This document shows, piece after piece, positions 11,524 through 24,300 of a stretch of DNA of 64,000 nt. The stretch's first letter is position 1. Each line of letters starts with the position of its first letter. Position numbers and translations under genes: made by a program. This DNA is from Sisyra terminalis (Eukaryota > Arthropoda > Insecta > Neuroptera > Sisyridae). The notes beneath the pieces were generated by a model. It was not told where the DNA came from, did not search any database, and saw only the letters and a list, made by a program, of their open reading frames with translations. The stretch lies in assembly GCA_958496175.1 (NCBI GenBank), contig OY292277.1, forward strand, positions 20,974,282 to 21,038,281. The letters are read 5' to 3'.

Positions 11524-12546
11524 TAGGTGATTTTTTTTTTGACTTTTTTTGCTCCCATCGTGAAATTTTGTTGGAAATACCAAAAAAAAAAATCTCTGAA
11601 AGTTTGAGCCCTTAATATTAATTTTAAGTCCTCGACCAAGACGTGTAAAGATTTCCCATTGAAAATACACGGAAACTCTGATTTTTTATTTTTAAATTTC
11701 TATATCTCAGCGGCATTTCATGGGATCGCTTTTACCGAAGATGGGTTTTTCTCAGAATTAAACGCTTTACAAAAGTGCCCATTGCGACAAAGTCGGAACT
11801 CACACCGGTGAGGTAATACGGGCCACTGAACCTGATTTTTCCATAAAATTCGCGTTTTTTTTTGCATTTATCTCGTAAATAACAAGAGCTACGGAAAAAT
11901 TATAAATAAAAAACTTGTAGAGAATTTGATTTCCTACAAAAAAGTTCCTGTAGACCAAATCGCGAAGATCAATATTAAACGAGATATTAAGCCTTGAATT
12001 GATTTTTTCTGTGAAATTTTTGCCGATCATTTTAATAGTTTAAATCAATGATCGGCAAAAATTTCACAGAAAAAATCAATTCAAGGCTTAATATCTCGTT
12101 TAATATTGATCTTCGCGATTTGGTCTACAGGAACTTTTTTGTAGGAAATCAAATTCTCTACAAGTTTTTTATTTATAATTTTTCCGTAGCTCTTGTTATT
12201 TACGAGATAAATGCAAAAAAAACGCGAATTTTATGGAAAAATCAGGTTCAGTGGCCCGTATTACCTCACCGGTGTGAGTTCCGACTTTGTCGCAATGGGC
12301 ACTTTTGTAGAGCGTTTAATTCTGAGAAAAACCCATCTTCGGTAAAAGCGATCCCATGAAATGCCGCTGAGATATAGAAATTTAAAAATAAAAAATCAGA
12401 GTTTCCGTGTATTTTCAATGGGAAATCTTTACACGTCTTGGTCGAGGACTTAAAATTAATATTAAGGGCTCAAACTTTCAGAGATTTTTTTTTTTTGGTA
12501 TTTCTAACAAAATTTCACGATGGGAGCAAAAAAAAAATCACCCTAA
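11524..12546. repeat. Foldback element: ~500-bp inverted repeat with ~18-base centre
   Basis: Left arm 11524-12030 and right arm 12049-12546 are reverse complements over almost their whole length, with only a few differences (a T/A run of 9 versus 8, single substitutions near 11578 and 11769, and extra T-rich bases at the outer left end). The two arms give identical peptides for about 58 residues, on opposite strands, which is an effect of the symmetry and not evidence of coding. Outer ends read TTAGGTGATTTTTTTT and the complement of TTAGGGTGATTTTTTTT. No transposase ORF. The near-identity suggests recent origin or gene conversion. Confidence 0.9.
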
Positions 12547-14179
12547 TGTGTATAAATGTGTGTATACGAAATTATAATAAGGTAGACTTGCGACATTGAC
12601 AGATATATTTCAAAAGTTCTCACTTTATACTTTCGGCATAAGATTTTTAGAGCTATATGATTTCTTGCTTAGTAATAATTTAACAGTTTAGGACACTTTC
12701 TTTTAAGTAGAGTTGTAACCTCACTTAAGACCTACTACGCCTGATAAAGGGCCCATATAGTAGTAGACCTATTTCGCCTCATACGTTCGTGCACAGGATA
12801 GTCAAGTGGAAGGGGTCATTGTCCTTGATTTTCCTCCAAAATTTTGACTAATTTTATTTTTTGTTAATAACTATATAGACCCATTTTTTAAATATTCAGT
12901 AAGTAAGAATTTAACCTACGTTTAGTGATGATTTCTTTGGTTTAGAAATAAAAATTTTGATTTTGACAACATTTTAACTTTAAGCTCATTCCAAGAGGAT
13001 ACTTTCAATAAATTATTTATAATGATGAAACTCAGTATTGCATCGTTTACTGTCAATAAATATCAATACTGCAAAATATAAATTTTACTATGAGACTAAT
13101 TGAAGAGCTTAAAATATACTATGTAATTTATTATTTATTATAAGTTGATTAATCTAGTGTTTATATCATACTGGTTGGTGCCATTTAAAACCGAATATGA
13201 ATTTTTATCAAATATTGCTCCACTCTGCGAGGCAAATAAATACTCGATCATGACAACTAATTATACCAAAAATTAATAAAACCATAAGTGTTAAGAATGT
13301 TTATTAAATTGCAATAACAGACTTTAATCTACATCCAAACTATTTGAAAAATCATTCTCATGCTTAGAAATGACTAAGAAAACATATTGGGAAGTGGAGG
13401 GATAAGGAAACTATAGACCCTATAGACTGAGTAATTTATATATTATAACTTTTATAGTTGCAAAGTATGTAACTTTTTACTTTGTACTACAAATGTATTT
13501 ATCAAATTTATACATTGATTTTTGAAACACTATATTTTTCTGGTATTTAAGTATAGGCACTATGTACTTCTTTAGAATATAACCGAAAGTAAAATAAATA
13601 AATTCATTGTTTGTCTTTGCGGGCTCTACTATTGCGACACCTGTATATTTTTACTAAAACGAGTGAGGTTCAATTCCATGTTGTGTTGAGCTGAATTCTA
13701 TTAGATGGCTCTTATTTTACAAATATTAATTGGATTTATTGCTTTCTTTTATTGAAAATAGTGAAATGAAATCAAATATCGGAAAAAATATTATATTTTT
13801 TACTCTCTGAAACTATTTGTAGTTAAATTACAATGAAAATGTCATTATTTTTCGTTAATATGTCATTTTCCCTGCAATAATTTCTCATTATACACCCTAA
13901 GCTGGGATAACATTGTTGGATATTTATTCATAATTCAATTTATGGGAAAGGAACTTTGATTGAAAACAACCGAAAATTAGTGGTGGTAGAAAATAAAATG
14001 ATGCTTTAACTAAAGCAATACTCCCTCGTTTAATTGCCACTAGAAGACACCTATTTGGAATTGACTTGTCGATAATTTTAATAGCTTTCGAATAACCTAA
14101 CTAAACACCAATTATTGACATTATTGACAAAGTCTATTTTCCAATAGATTCTGAAAATAAAGCAGTAAATAGGTTTTTC
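12547..14179. other. No gene or clear repeat seen
   Basis: AT-rich sequence with short open frames only. I see no splice-consistent coding exon, RNA gene or paired repeat. Confidence 0.5.
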
Positions 14180-14403
14180 TCATCTCGCATCGATAGATTC
14201 TCGTCGTTTCACTGTTGCCTCACAATTCTCTAAAGCTCCTTCAACTACCAAACATAATTTACAACATTGTATGAGATGAAGAGTAACTAGCTCTTCGTAT
14301 TTTTGAGAAATAAGGGATTTGATTGGTTCAGATTTGCTTAATGTATCTGCAATGGTGCTATTGGTTAGGTTGATTTGATACATGCGCGTTGATCCGAACT
14401 GAA
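14180..14403 (-). CDS. Possible terminal exon or gene fragment, unrecognised
   Basis: An open frame on the minus strand ends in TGA at 14180-14182. The part after an acceptor-like AAAATTCAG at about 14404 reads as ordinary protein, with balanced composition: MYQINLTNSTIADTLSKSEP near the start, then a segment CCKLCLVVEGALENCEATV and the end KRRESIDAR. I do not recognise it and see no upstream exon. It could be the last exon of a minus-strand gene, a pseudogene piece, or chance. The open frame extends upstream to 14473 without obvious protein character. Confidence 0.25.
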
Positions 14404-14436
14404 TTTTCTCAAACAGACGTGATTTTCCGTATATAA

Positions 14437-14598
14437 GTATATAAAACTTTATTTTCGTCTGCTCAAAAAGCAACTGTTTGAATAAGCTTGAATAACCTCA
14501 GTGCCACTTGTTGAACAAAAGTTAAATTCGTTTGTTTAAAATTGTGTAACCTATCATCGTTGCTGCCAAAATACAAAGGACATTTTCTAATTTATAAG
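14437..14598 (+). promoter_or_regulatory. Possible TATA promoter and non-coding first exon (candidate for Hdc)
   Basis: GTATATAAGTATATAAAAC at 14436-14454 is a good TATA-like stretch. TCA of an arthropod-like initiator lies about 25-30 bases on (GCTCAAAAAG, near 14463). The sequence then runs without an ATG-led long frame to a strong donor, TATAAG|GTAAGT, at 14598/14599. The next coding exon on this strand is Hdc exon 1, which has an acceptor (GATACTTTCAG) at 21373 just before its ATG. I infer that these could be joined by a 6.8-kb intron in the 5' UTR. Confidence 0.3.
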
Positions 14599-14600
14599 GT

Positions 14601-16332
14601 AAGTTTTTCCTTTGTAAATCAATGCTACATTTTTTCACTTTCACATTAAAATTCAATCAATACAAAGACAGTTAATTGATAAATGAAGCCAAACAATGTC
14701 TGCAATAGAAAATAAGATTTCGGTGGATTAACGTTAATGAATAAGAATTGAAAGTTTGAAAGCTTTTGAAGCTTTTTTTAGTATGTGTGAACAGTTGATG
14801 TTAAAATTAGTGAAAATATCGAAATTTCAAAAATTCAAATGACAAAAAAATGGTTTTCATTTTTGAAATAAAAGCATTTGTAGTAAAAAATTACATCAAT
14901 ATCCAGTTGTCGATAGAATGAAAGTTTTCGTTGCTTGCATATTACATTAGCTGCACTGGTAAGATAAATATCTTAACATTCTACCATTTAAAAGCGTAAT
15001 AAATAATAAATTGAATCAGTAAAATAAATCTAAGAATGAAACGCTTTTATATAGCTATTGGAATTTACTCGAAAAATCAAGCGTAATCCTTAAATATTTT
15101 GTAGAAATATAACAGTTTCAATTGTTACTTTAAATCTTATACGATTAATTTTAGTTTAATTTGCAGATTTTAATAAATATTTTTGTGGTTTTGTTAATTA
15201 AGTATTACATTTATTTTATATTTCAAACAAGTTCAATAAAGTTGGTCTTAATTATAAGTAAAATGCGGTGACCATGCGACATTTTTCAAATAAATTACAA
15301 TTTTTAAACTTGTGATATCTTTCGAATGGAATGTTCAAATTGAATAACTCAAAAAGTTATATAATGGCATTGAAGCAAACTAAATATGAAGTCATTTATT
15401 TTGATAAGGATTAATCTCAAAGTATAAATAAAAAAGATAAAAAGGTTTTTTTACGGTGGCATTTATATATATTTTTTAAAATGAAGAAACACTTATTGTG
15501 ACATAACTATAAAAGTTAGACATATGCTGTCGCTTTATTTTTTGTAGATAATGATATGTTCTGCAAAATCGTACTACATTATTTTGTTCTATAACCAATA
15601 GTTTTCGCAGCGCACGCGATAAAAGAATGTTTTTTGGTAATTTTTTTAGACCTTGGGTTACATTATTGGAGTTTTGATGTGGATCCCTAACTTTTTTGAA
15701 AATTTAATATACCCTATGTTCACCGGAAACAGTGTAGCTTCCTAACAGTGAAAGAATTTTTTAAATCGGTCAAATAGTTTCGGAGACTATTCAAAGCAAA
15801 CAAACAATCAAATCTTTCCTCTTTATAATAATAGATAGAAGATAGATAACCAAATTAATTATTTATTTGAAGTTGTAGGTATTTATATATTGAAAAATTA
15901 ACAATAATATTGATTTGTTTCTTAAGGAGAAAAAAGTCTTTTCTGTAATTAAAATTATCAACCCGGATATTCTTTGGGCTAACTATACTTTAGAGATTTT
16001 TTTTTTATTCTAAAACTAATAATGCAGGTTACTTGAAGGGTCTAAACAAAAAAATAATGAAGGACGAATAGAATCGAAATACAAATTATCAGTAGGAATT
16101 ATTATATTTAATGATTATAAAGATTGGTTATTGTATTAGAAATCATTTTTTCTTTGTTAATTGTATTAAGAAAGATAGGTTAAATATTTTTTTTTAATTT
16201 ATAGTTATTATATATTTAAATATAAATATGAGGCTATTTGGGAAATTCGGTAAATCTAAATCCACCTAAATCAATAGTTATTAAACAGTTTACTTTGGTT
16301 TCAGTTTTTCCGGAATCAAAGCAAGAGATGAA

Positions 16333-16380
<48 letters not shown>

Positions 16381-17028
16381 TAATTTATGAATAAAATATA
16401 TCTCCAAAACTTTTCCATATGTATACTTCAAATTTTGCAATCCTATTAAGGTCCCTTTAAATACCTAAAACTTAAAATTGCTGGAATAAAACTTAAAAAG
16501 TTCTTCAGTAGTATAAATGCCTACAAAATACGGATTCTTCTTTGTGAACTAAACACCTAAATAATTTGTAGATGACTGGAAAAATCTAGAAAAAAAAATA
16601 TAAAAATAGGTCAATCATTATATGAAAACTTGTGTATGTAAGGAAGTATTCAACATTTTTGCAGGTCAAACTAATCATTGTCTAATCGTTTTTTATCAGT
16701 AAGAAATTACAAAAATTGTATAGTATCCTACCAAAACCATACTTATATGTGACAAGAGTATTTAGTACAAACTATTTGTGCAGTTGTCGATCCGTTTGGT
16801 AAAAAATTGATCTTTATTGCTATTAAGTTTTGAAAAACTAAAGCTGAAATATGAAAAAAATCTTTCATTGATAGAAAAGATATTTCATTACAATTTTTTT
16901 ATATTAAATCCGCAGCTTCTACAAATTTAATATATTTTCTTACAATCTCATTTTCTATGACCAATATTATGTTTGACAATAGACTCAATATAGATAGGGG
17001 GCGGGGGCGGAGAATAATATATTTTTCT
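14601..17028. other. No gene; transposon-like relic and (TA)n tract
   Basis: AT-rich. 15600-15845 (TTGGAGTTTTGATGTGGATC ... AAATCGGTCAAATAGTTTCG ... CAAACAAACAATC) resembles the terminal part of a widespread insect repeat, family not identified. A (TA)n microsatellite lies at about 16335-16378. A GGGGGCGGGGGCGG run lies near 16999. No coding exon is supported. Confidence 0.5.
16335..16378. repeat. (TA)n microsatellite
   Basis: About 20 TA units, interrupted once by AATA near the left end. Confidence 0.95.
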
Positions 17029-17201
17029 TAGTTGTTAAATTTTTATTCACCGTCGCTTCATTACTACCATGGTTTTTACCAACTCTAGAGTTAATAAATA
17101 TTCGTAAATCGAGAAATATCGAAAATGTGTTCGGTACGAGAATTCAACCCAACACCTACCAGTTTTGGAGCGGTCACCTTGACCACTCGGCCACTAGTAG
17201 G
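17029..17201 (-). mobile_element. tRNA-derived SINE
   Basis: Reverse complement of the family: TTATTCACCGTCGCTT, CAACTCTAGAGTTAATAAA, GAGAATTCAACCC (B box) and GACCACTCGGCCACTAGTAG (A box). A second short piece, GGTTACTTTGACTACTATTC to 17251, repeats the tRNA-like end, suggesting a duplicated or nested head. Confidence 0.8.
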
Positions 17202-17337
17202 ATCCTATTATATTTGAAGCGGTTACTTTGACTACTATTCTATCAGTAGGGTATTTTCGTTAAATTAATATCTTAAAACACAAATTTTTCAAAGCAAAAT
17301 TTAATTTTAAATCAGTGATTTAAACACTCCTAATATC

Positions 17338-18050
17338 ATGGATCATTTAAAAACAAGCGTGCAAACTCTTAACGGTAAGTTCGTAAGAATTAATTGATTT
17401 TCAAACGAAATATCGAAAAATCATATTTTCAACATCACTTTTTTTTTAATTTCGTACCACATTCTTTTAGCGATTGAAATAAATAAAAATTCAAGGGAAC
17501 AAATGCAAAAAAATCATAAAAGGAATATCATGTACACTTAATTTTTTTCAAGGTTTTTCTTGTCTTACATTAGATGACTATTACATTATTTTTTTGTAGA
17601 ATAATAGAATAAAGTTTTCTCTATTAACAATTCTTGGAAACTTTTGGGTACTTGGTGGGTCACCTAAGATTGATTAGGAATTTTTGACAGCTGTATGATT
17701 GCCTTACATACATTTGATACCACTTCTTCCTTGAACACCTTATTGTTTACATCTTTTTATCATTCTTGGTTGGCACAAATTGAAGAACTCGAAATTATCG
17801 AGTTTGAATTTAAAAAAAATCATTTTGCCTTAATGAAGATTTAACATACTTGGGTAAATAATGAAAATGTTTTTGTTGTCAACTTTATAATACAGCTCTG
17901 TAAAATTCAAAGAGTTTACGATATCAAATTCCATCGAGCATTTGTCTATCTATTTCAATATAAATTTGCAGAATTTTATATATTTTTTTATCTTGTATAA
18001 GTTAACAAGTCACTATTATCATAAAAAGTGTAAATACTATCTTAAAATAG
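17338..18050 (+). repeat. Exon-like duplicated segment, copy 1
   Basis: 17471-18050 aligns with 30880-31440 over some 560 bases, including shared blocks such as TGAAGAACTC, CTTGG(A/G)TAAAT and CTCTGTAAAA. It begins with an exon-like AIEINKNS reading after an acceptor (TTCTTTTAG at 17470). Upstream, ATG at 17338 to a donor at 17374 (MDHLKTSVQTLN) joins it in phase, but the frame then ends at 17541. This is probably a non-functional duplicate of an unrecognised exon plus flank, or a dispersed element. Confidence 0.5.
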
Positions 18051-18582
18051 CATATAAACCAATAATAGCAATTAAATTTTTGTAGGTTCAAAAATAAAAT
18101 TACTTTCTGGTCTTCTTAATATTAGATTTAAGAAATTAAAATTGAACCATGTTTTAAAATTTGTTTTACTATAAACAATTTATTTGGAAACAAAATTTCC
18201 ATTTATTGTTTTATTGTTTATTGCATAAAATGAATAAAATTGTAAGCTTATTTAAATCAAACATAAAAGTTTGTGCGCTAATTATGGGTACAATCAATTA
18301 CAAAATGGTAGAAAATATTGCAATAACTTGTTACTCATTAGTGACGCATTTGAAGTTTTTTGGTTCTTCTCCTCCTAAGGAAAGACAAATAAAATGCACT
18401 CTGTAAGTAAACAACCCGTTACCCATTTGTTCGATTGTAAATTTGGTTTCGCTATCCACCCATAAACCAGCACCGTATCGCTTTTTGCCTGTACTGTGTC
18501 CCAACTTTACCAAAATAGCAGTGTCGACCATTTTTTACAAATGGGAATTTGTTACAAAATTGATTTTGAGGGAATTATAAGC

Positions 18583-18810
18583 GGCTCAAGTGTACTTTAG
18601 CACAATCTGGCAACGTTGCATTTTCGACTTTCTTTTTAATTTAATTCGCGATATTGTTGTTAATTCAATTCTAATATGGTATAATTCCCTCTTTTAGTCT
18701 TTTGTGGCTAAATTTTCATTATAGACCGATTTAATCGCGAATTAAATCAAAAACAAAGTCGAAAATGCAACATTGCCAGATTGTGGGTGTGCTACAGTAC
18801 ATATGAGCCT
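18583..18810. mobile_element. ~225-bp MITE (CAATCTGGCAACGTTGC family)
   Basis: Long inverted ends: GGCTCAAGTGTACTTTAG and the complement of AAGGCTCATATGTACTGTAG, then CAATCTGGCAACGTTGCATT on both sides, and TTAATTTAATTCGCGAT nearer the centre. No ORF. The best-supported sister copies are at 23299-23524 and 23569-23794. Confidence 0.85.
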
Positions 18811-19842
18811 TATTAGCAACAAATTCTTAACTTCGTATTTTCATTTTCGCAAAGTTTTCACCCTTATCTTTATGGACCTCATATGTTAGGCAAACTGGTT
18901 CGCAGATAGATAATAGTACTAAACTTTTCATTTGAACAAATGGTATTAGTTTGTCAGATGATACAATAGGTTTTATTTGTTTCCCTTCTGGAAAAAATGA
19001 GCGAAAATCATCCAATTGTGGCATTAATGGACAAAAACTAAGAGCATTACTTTCCGCAGCTTTTGGTTGCATCATTATGATATTATATTAATTTATACAT
19101 GTTATAATAGCCTCGTTGAAGAAAACTTGCCATGAAAGTGGATTGTCTCCGTTACTTAAAAGCCGAAAAATAATAACTAATTTTACATCCTGTTCGAAAA
19201 CAAAAATTGGTTCTTCAAAAATGATAATGCGAGAATTTTTATAATGAATGATGAAATAGATAATGCAATCATTTTTTCAACCAATATTGTTATTGGTATT
19301 TGGAGTTAGAAGTTTAATTAAATGCCAAATTAACTTTTTAAAAAGTTGATTTCCTTTAAACAGTTATTATGATAAGTTTGAGTTAAGTGTTACCATTTTA
19401 TCCATGTCCCTAATTGTATCTAAATATCACAACAAAAATTTAACCACACCGCAATGTTTGGTTTTTTTTATAAAACATATACTTATTTTCAATATAAATA
19501 TTTTATTCATATACTATCACTTATATTGCGGCTAATTTATAAGGCTTTATCAACACACATATTACATAAGTGTAAGAGAAATGGTAAAAGCGACTCCAGT
19601 TTCACTCGTAAGTTCATTCTTACATTAAAAAATTAGATTTTAAAAAATTGACAAAATAGTTCGAGAAACGGTTATTGTGATGGTTATCATTATATCAAAA
19701 CTATCGTTTGTAGTTTTTTCTATTTGAGTGAATGATAAATAGTGTTAAGTTACGTACTAATCATACTAGTTAAGAACTAGGAAGTACTACTGTACTACTC
19801 TTCGTAGCATAGATCTATTTGGATTGTATTAAATGTTTATCC
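18811..19842. other. No gene seen
   Basis: AT-rich. Short open frames on both strands have no splice context, homology that I recognise, or protein-like composition. Confidence 0.5.
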
Positions 19843-19945
19843 AATGGATAATAATATATGTATGTCTTTGAGATTCAATTAAAAAAATATTTTATTACGA
19901 CGCGTTTCAACAGTTTTTGACTGTCATCATCAGGTAATAATAATA
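19843..19945. repeat. Half copy of the palindromic GACGCGTTTCGACAG element
   Basis: AATGGATAATAATATATG, CTTTGAGATTCAATTAA, TTTATTACGACGCGTTTCAA and CTGTCATCATCAGGTAATAA match one arm of the palindrome at 55923-56168. Only one arm is present, followed by (TAA)n and AAATACCTATCAATGTTTATCC, which also resembles the flank after 56168. Confidence 0.7.
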
Positions 19946-20555
19946 ATAATAATCTACTAAAATACCTATAAATAAAATAAAATAAAATACCTATCAATGT
20001 TTATCCAATATACTTTTATATACAAACGCTATGTTACCACGATACGGATTATTCCTGATATCTTCGGTGCCACTATTAACGTTATTTCTTATGGAATATC
20101 GATTTGAATTAATTCACTAACAACATACTTCAATTGTTAATGTTATTTTCAACTCAAAAAAAAAAAAACGACTGAGGTCAGGAATATCAACTTTATTTTT
20201 TTAAGTTGCCTAAAATAAGCTTGCAATTTTGATACATCAGTCGGTATAAGTTTTAAAAAACTTCCAAAAAGGTTTTTTCCAAATTTTTCAACAAAATTTA
20301 GACTAATTTTTCTAAAAAACCCTTTCAAATTTTTATTTTTGTTCAAATTGCTCTGCCCTTTTGGATTAACTTTAACCACTTAAAGCTCATTAATATCTTC
20401 ATATATTATATCTTAGTTTATCTTCAAATATTAATTTTGGGAAAATTTTTGAGTTTTTGACGTTGCATTTTCTCAGCTAAAGAAATGTAAAATAATATCA
20501 GTCGAATCAAATGAACTTTTCTACTATTTACCAAAAAAACATTGAAGGTTCAAAA

Positions 20556-20729
20556 GTTTTTTTTTGTTATTTACCGTCTCTTTATAACTTCTATGATCTT
20601 AATCAGCTCTAGAGTTAATAAAAATTTGTAAATCAAGAAAAATGGAATATTGGTTCGATATAAGATTGGAACCTATTCTACATAATAATTTTGGAGTGGT
20701 CACTTGACCACTCAGCCACCAGTTGGTCA
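20556..20729 (-). mobile_element. tRNA-derived SINE
   Basis: Minus-oriented copy: TTTGTTATTTACCGTCTC, CAGCTCTAGAGTTAATAAAA, ATAAGATTGGAACC (decayed B box) and GACCACTCAGCCACCAG (A box). More diverged than the 47265 and 59262 copies. Confidence 0.75.
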
Positions 20730-21398
20730 AATTTTAGTGTACATGGTTTTTATAGGATACGCAAGTTTTTATTCCTCAATTTAAATTTTTGAACATTGGA
20801 AACGATACACGGTAACCCAATCTCTTTAAACAAAGAATTTATTGTCCTTGAAAGCGTCAAGATTATGGAATGCGGACAATGAGGAAGCGCAAATTTGATA
20901 AGTTCATTAGATATAGTGTACATTAGATAAGTACATTAGATAATGCACTTTTTCTATAAAATATAAATCCTTGATTTGGAAGACATTGTCAAACTCATTG
21001 CTTAAGACCTTGAGTACGGTTGTCTAGTGATTACGATGAAAAAGTGTGTTCCGTATATTCTCTAACCGTCTAACATAGTCGTTGTCAATCACAACGCATT
21101 TTATGAACTATGCAAAACTTTATCGATTGCAAAAACTTAAAAAATCTCCCATAAGAAATAGAGTTAAATATGTGCTACTAATATAATTTTAATTTAATTT
21201 AGGTATAGTTAATTAGAAAACCATATAATTTCATAAATCAATTCTGAAGATTAAAATGTGGAAATTAAAAATCAGAACTGGGAATCCTTTTTAGAAAAAT
21301 CCGATTCCTCAGAAAATCTTTTCATCCACATTGTACAAATGTAAAAACGTTAACAATGTTTTGATACTTTCAGATTTCCGTCAAAATCAAATCCAACA

Positions 21399-24300
21399 AT
21401 GGATTCCAAGGAATATCGTATTCGAGGTGAGAAATTTTATTTTTTACTCTTACATTTTTCTTTTTGACCTACTTCTTTCAACTGTTTTTCCAATTCATCA
21501 TCAAATTACGTGCATATAACTTACAAAGTATTCGGCAACATTTTCGCATTTCACAAGTTAAAGAGGATTTCGGCGTAATTCTTTGTGATTTGTACTCCAA
21601 TAAAACACAAGACAATTTTCTAATAATACCGTTCTTCGGCTTATTGGAAATACAAATCCCACTTTGATCAAATATACGTAAAACACAGTGTTTATATATT
21701 ATTTAAATGTGTGAAAATTCCCTTACGTATTTGTTATTTGAAAGTAATAAAATCAAATTTAAAGTCAATTGTTCGAAAACACATTGTTCTTCTATTCCTA
21801 TTCTCTCATATGCGCGATTTCTTTTTGTATTGAAACCCTTTATAAATTTAGAACAGTAACGATTTTTTTCTCAACGTTTTTGTATAATATCGATTTTATT
21901 TGCTTTCTTTTGGGTCTATCGTTAATGAAGGCAAGGAAATGGTTGACTATATAGCCGATTATTTGGACCACGTTCGAGACCGAAATGTTTTTCCTGCGGT
22001 GCAGCCAGGCTATTTACGACAATTAGTCCCGGATAGCGCCCCGATCAATGGAGAAAATTTTGATGCTATACTAAAAGATGTTGAACGTGTAATAATGCCA
22101 GGCATTACCCATTGGCAAAGCCCTCACATGCATGCCTATTTTCCTGCTTTAAATTCGTATCCGTCGCTGTTAGGGGACATGCTATCAGACGCTGTCAATT
22201 GTATAGGTTTCACATGGGTATTTAAACTTCAAATGTAAACGAAACTTAATTGTTACTTATGTTATAAATGAAATATTTTAAGGCTTCTAGTCCTGCTTGC
22301 ACTGAATTGGAAATAATTGTCATGAACTGGTTGGCCAAAATAATTGGATTGCCAAATGAGTTTTTGCACACGTCGGGAGGAAAAGGAGGCGGTGTTATTC
22401 AGGTTGGTAAATTAACATTTATAAATTAATTTAATAAATTTATCCAAGACGTAAAGGATATCAAAAGTATTTAGAAAAATTAAATATAATAGGGATTCTC
22501 CTTCAATCTTGACAATAGCTTACAAAAACTTTTCTCAAACTCATTAGTTTTTTTTTAAATTTAAAGTGGATGTTATTCATCCCTTCATCTATCATTTCTT
22601 TATTACTAGTCACTTCTTAATTTTTTATCAACTAATTGTAAGACCTTTAGCAACTCTACGGCTATTAATCCTTTAAAACCAAAATTAAATACTGTTTGTC
22701 ATTAAATGTGAATCATTATGGCAAGAAGAAGAATTGGGACCATAAACATTTAGCATAATTAATACCTCTTTATTATTAAACCAGCTAATGCTTGATCCAT
22801 ATGTACTTCAATCCAGATCCAAAAACTGTACCGGTAAATATGACACCAAAAATTTCAACAACAGCTATAATTATAACCTAGTTTTTGTGATTTGATTTCA
22901 AGTATCAGCTTTGAAGTATAAATTTGGTAATTTTATTATTTGAGCAAAAGCTTTAATTGTAGAATCGTCATAGTGTGAAATTCATTGAATAAATTTATCT
23001 GTTTGATTTTCTTAAAAAAGTGCATTATTTTGAGTTTCGCATTAGAAAACATGAAATCTATGTTATAAGTCAACAGGGTATCTATGGTTAAATATTCAGT
23101 CTTTGTTGGAAACTGTTTACCTTTTTCTATGTATTTATAACGATGCAGTCCGGGGGGAGGGGTTCAAACTTAATACTGGTATGATCGAAATTAATTTTTC
23201 TTCTTTATATGCAATCGATTTCGAAAAATAAGATAAATAAAATAAAAAACTGTAAGATATGAAAAATATGAAAAAAAAATTTTTTTTAAATAGTTTATGG
23301 TTCAATTGTACTTTAACACACCCACAATCTGGCAATGTTACATTTTTGACTTTGTCTAAAATTTAATTCGCAATATTTTTGTTTATTCAATTCTAATATG
23401 GTATAATTCTCTCTTTTGTGGCTAAATTTTCATTATTGCCCGATTTAATCGCGAATTAAATTAAAAACAAAGTCAAAAATGAAACATTGCCAGATTGTGG
23501 GTGTGCTATAGTACACATGAGCCTAGTTTATAATTATTAACTAAAAAATAAATTTATTAATTCAATTTGACTCAAGTGTATTCTAGCACACCCACAATCT
23601 GGCAACGTTGCATTTTCGACTTTTTTTTTAATTTAATTCGTGATTAAATCGGTTCATAATGAAAATTTAGCCACAAAAGAGAGAATTATACCATTTTAGA
23701 ATTGAATTAACAAAAATATCGCGAATTAAATTAAAAACAAAATCGAAAATGCAACGTTGCCAGATTGTGGGTCTGCTAAAGTACACTTGAGCCTACAATT
23801 TATTTGATTAAAATTTAAGAAAAGTAAATTTGTTGCTAAAAACGAAAAACTAATTTTAAAATTTTTTAAACCTTAAAGCTATTGTTAAAAAAATATTGGC
23901 GTAGTTAATATTTTACTTACAGAAGTAGTTATCCATTTTGACACATGCGCAGTTGTATTATACTAAGTTCAATTCATATTTGTGCTACTACAAATGGCAC
24001 AAATCCTCATAGCCAGAGCTGTTGTTTTTAGCGTGGCTTTTTGTTTACTGTTCATTGTGCTATCCATATATACAGTTCAGTGAATTTTACAGCCAAAACT
24101 AACTTCCGCGACAACCAGCATTTCTTAACCGAGTTCCGTTACAAAATTTGTATCGCCATTTGTTTTTTCCTTCTCATAATGTGCAAAAAGGAGTATAACT
24201 TCTAAAACTACCATATATACCTACTTAAATGAAATCCACTGGACTCATGGACATATACATTATGGGTTCCTTTTATATGAATTGCTTGTAGGTCATCGTC

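Noticed and set aside
11800..12359. Two identical open frames on opposite strands
   Set aside because: They are the two arms of one inverted repeat; no other sign of coding.
16335..16378. Replication origin or CRISPR-like array
   Set aside because: It is a plain TA microsatellite; no CRISPR repeats with spacers exist anywhere in the window.
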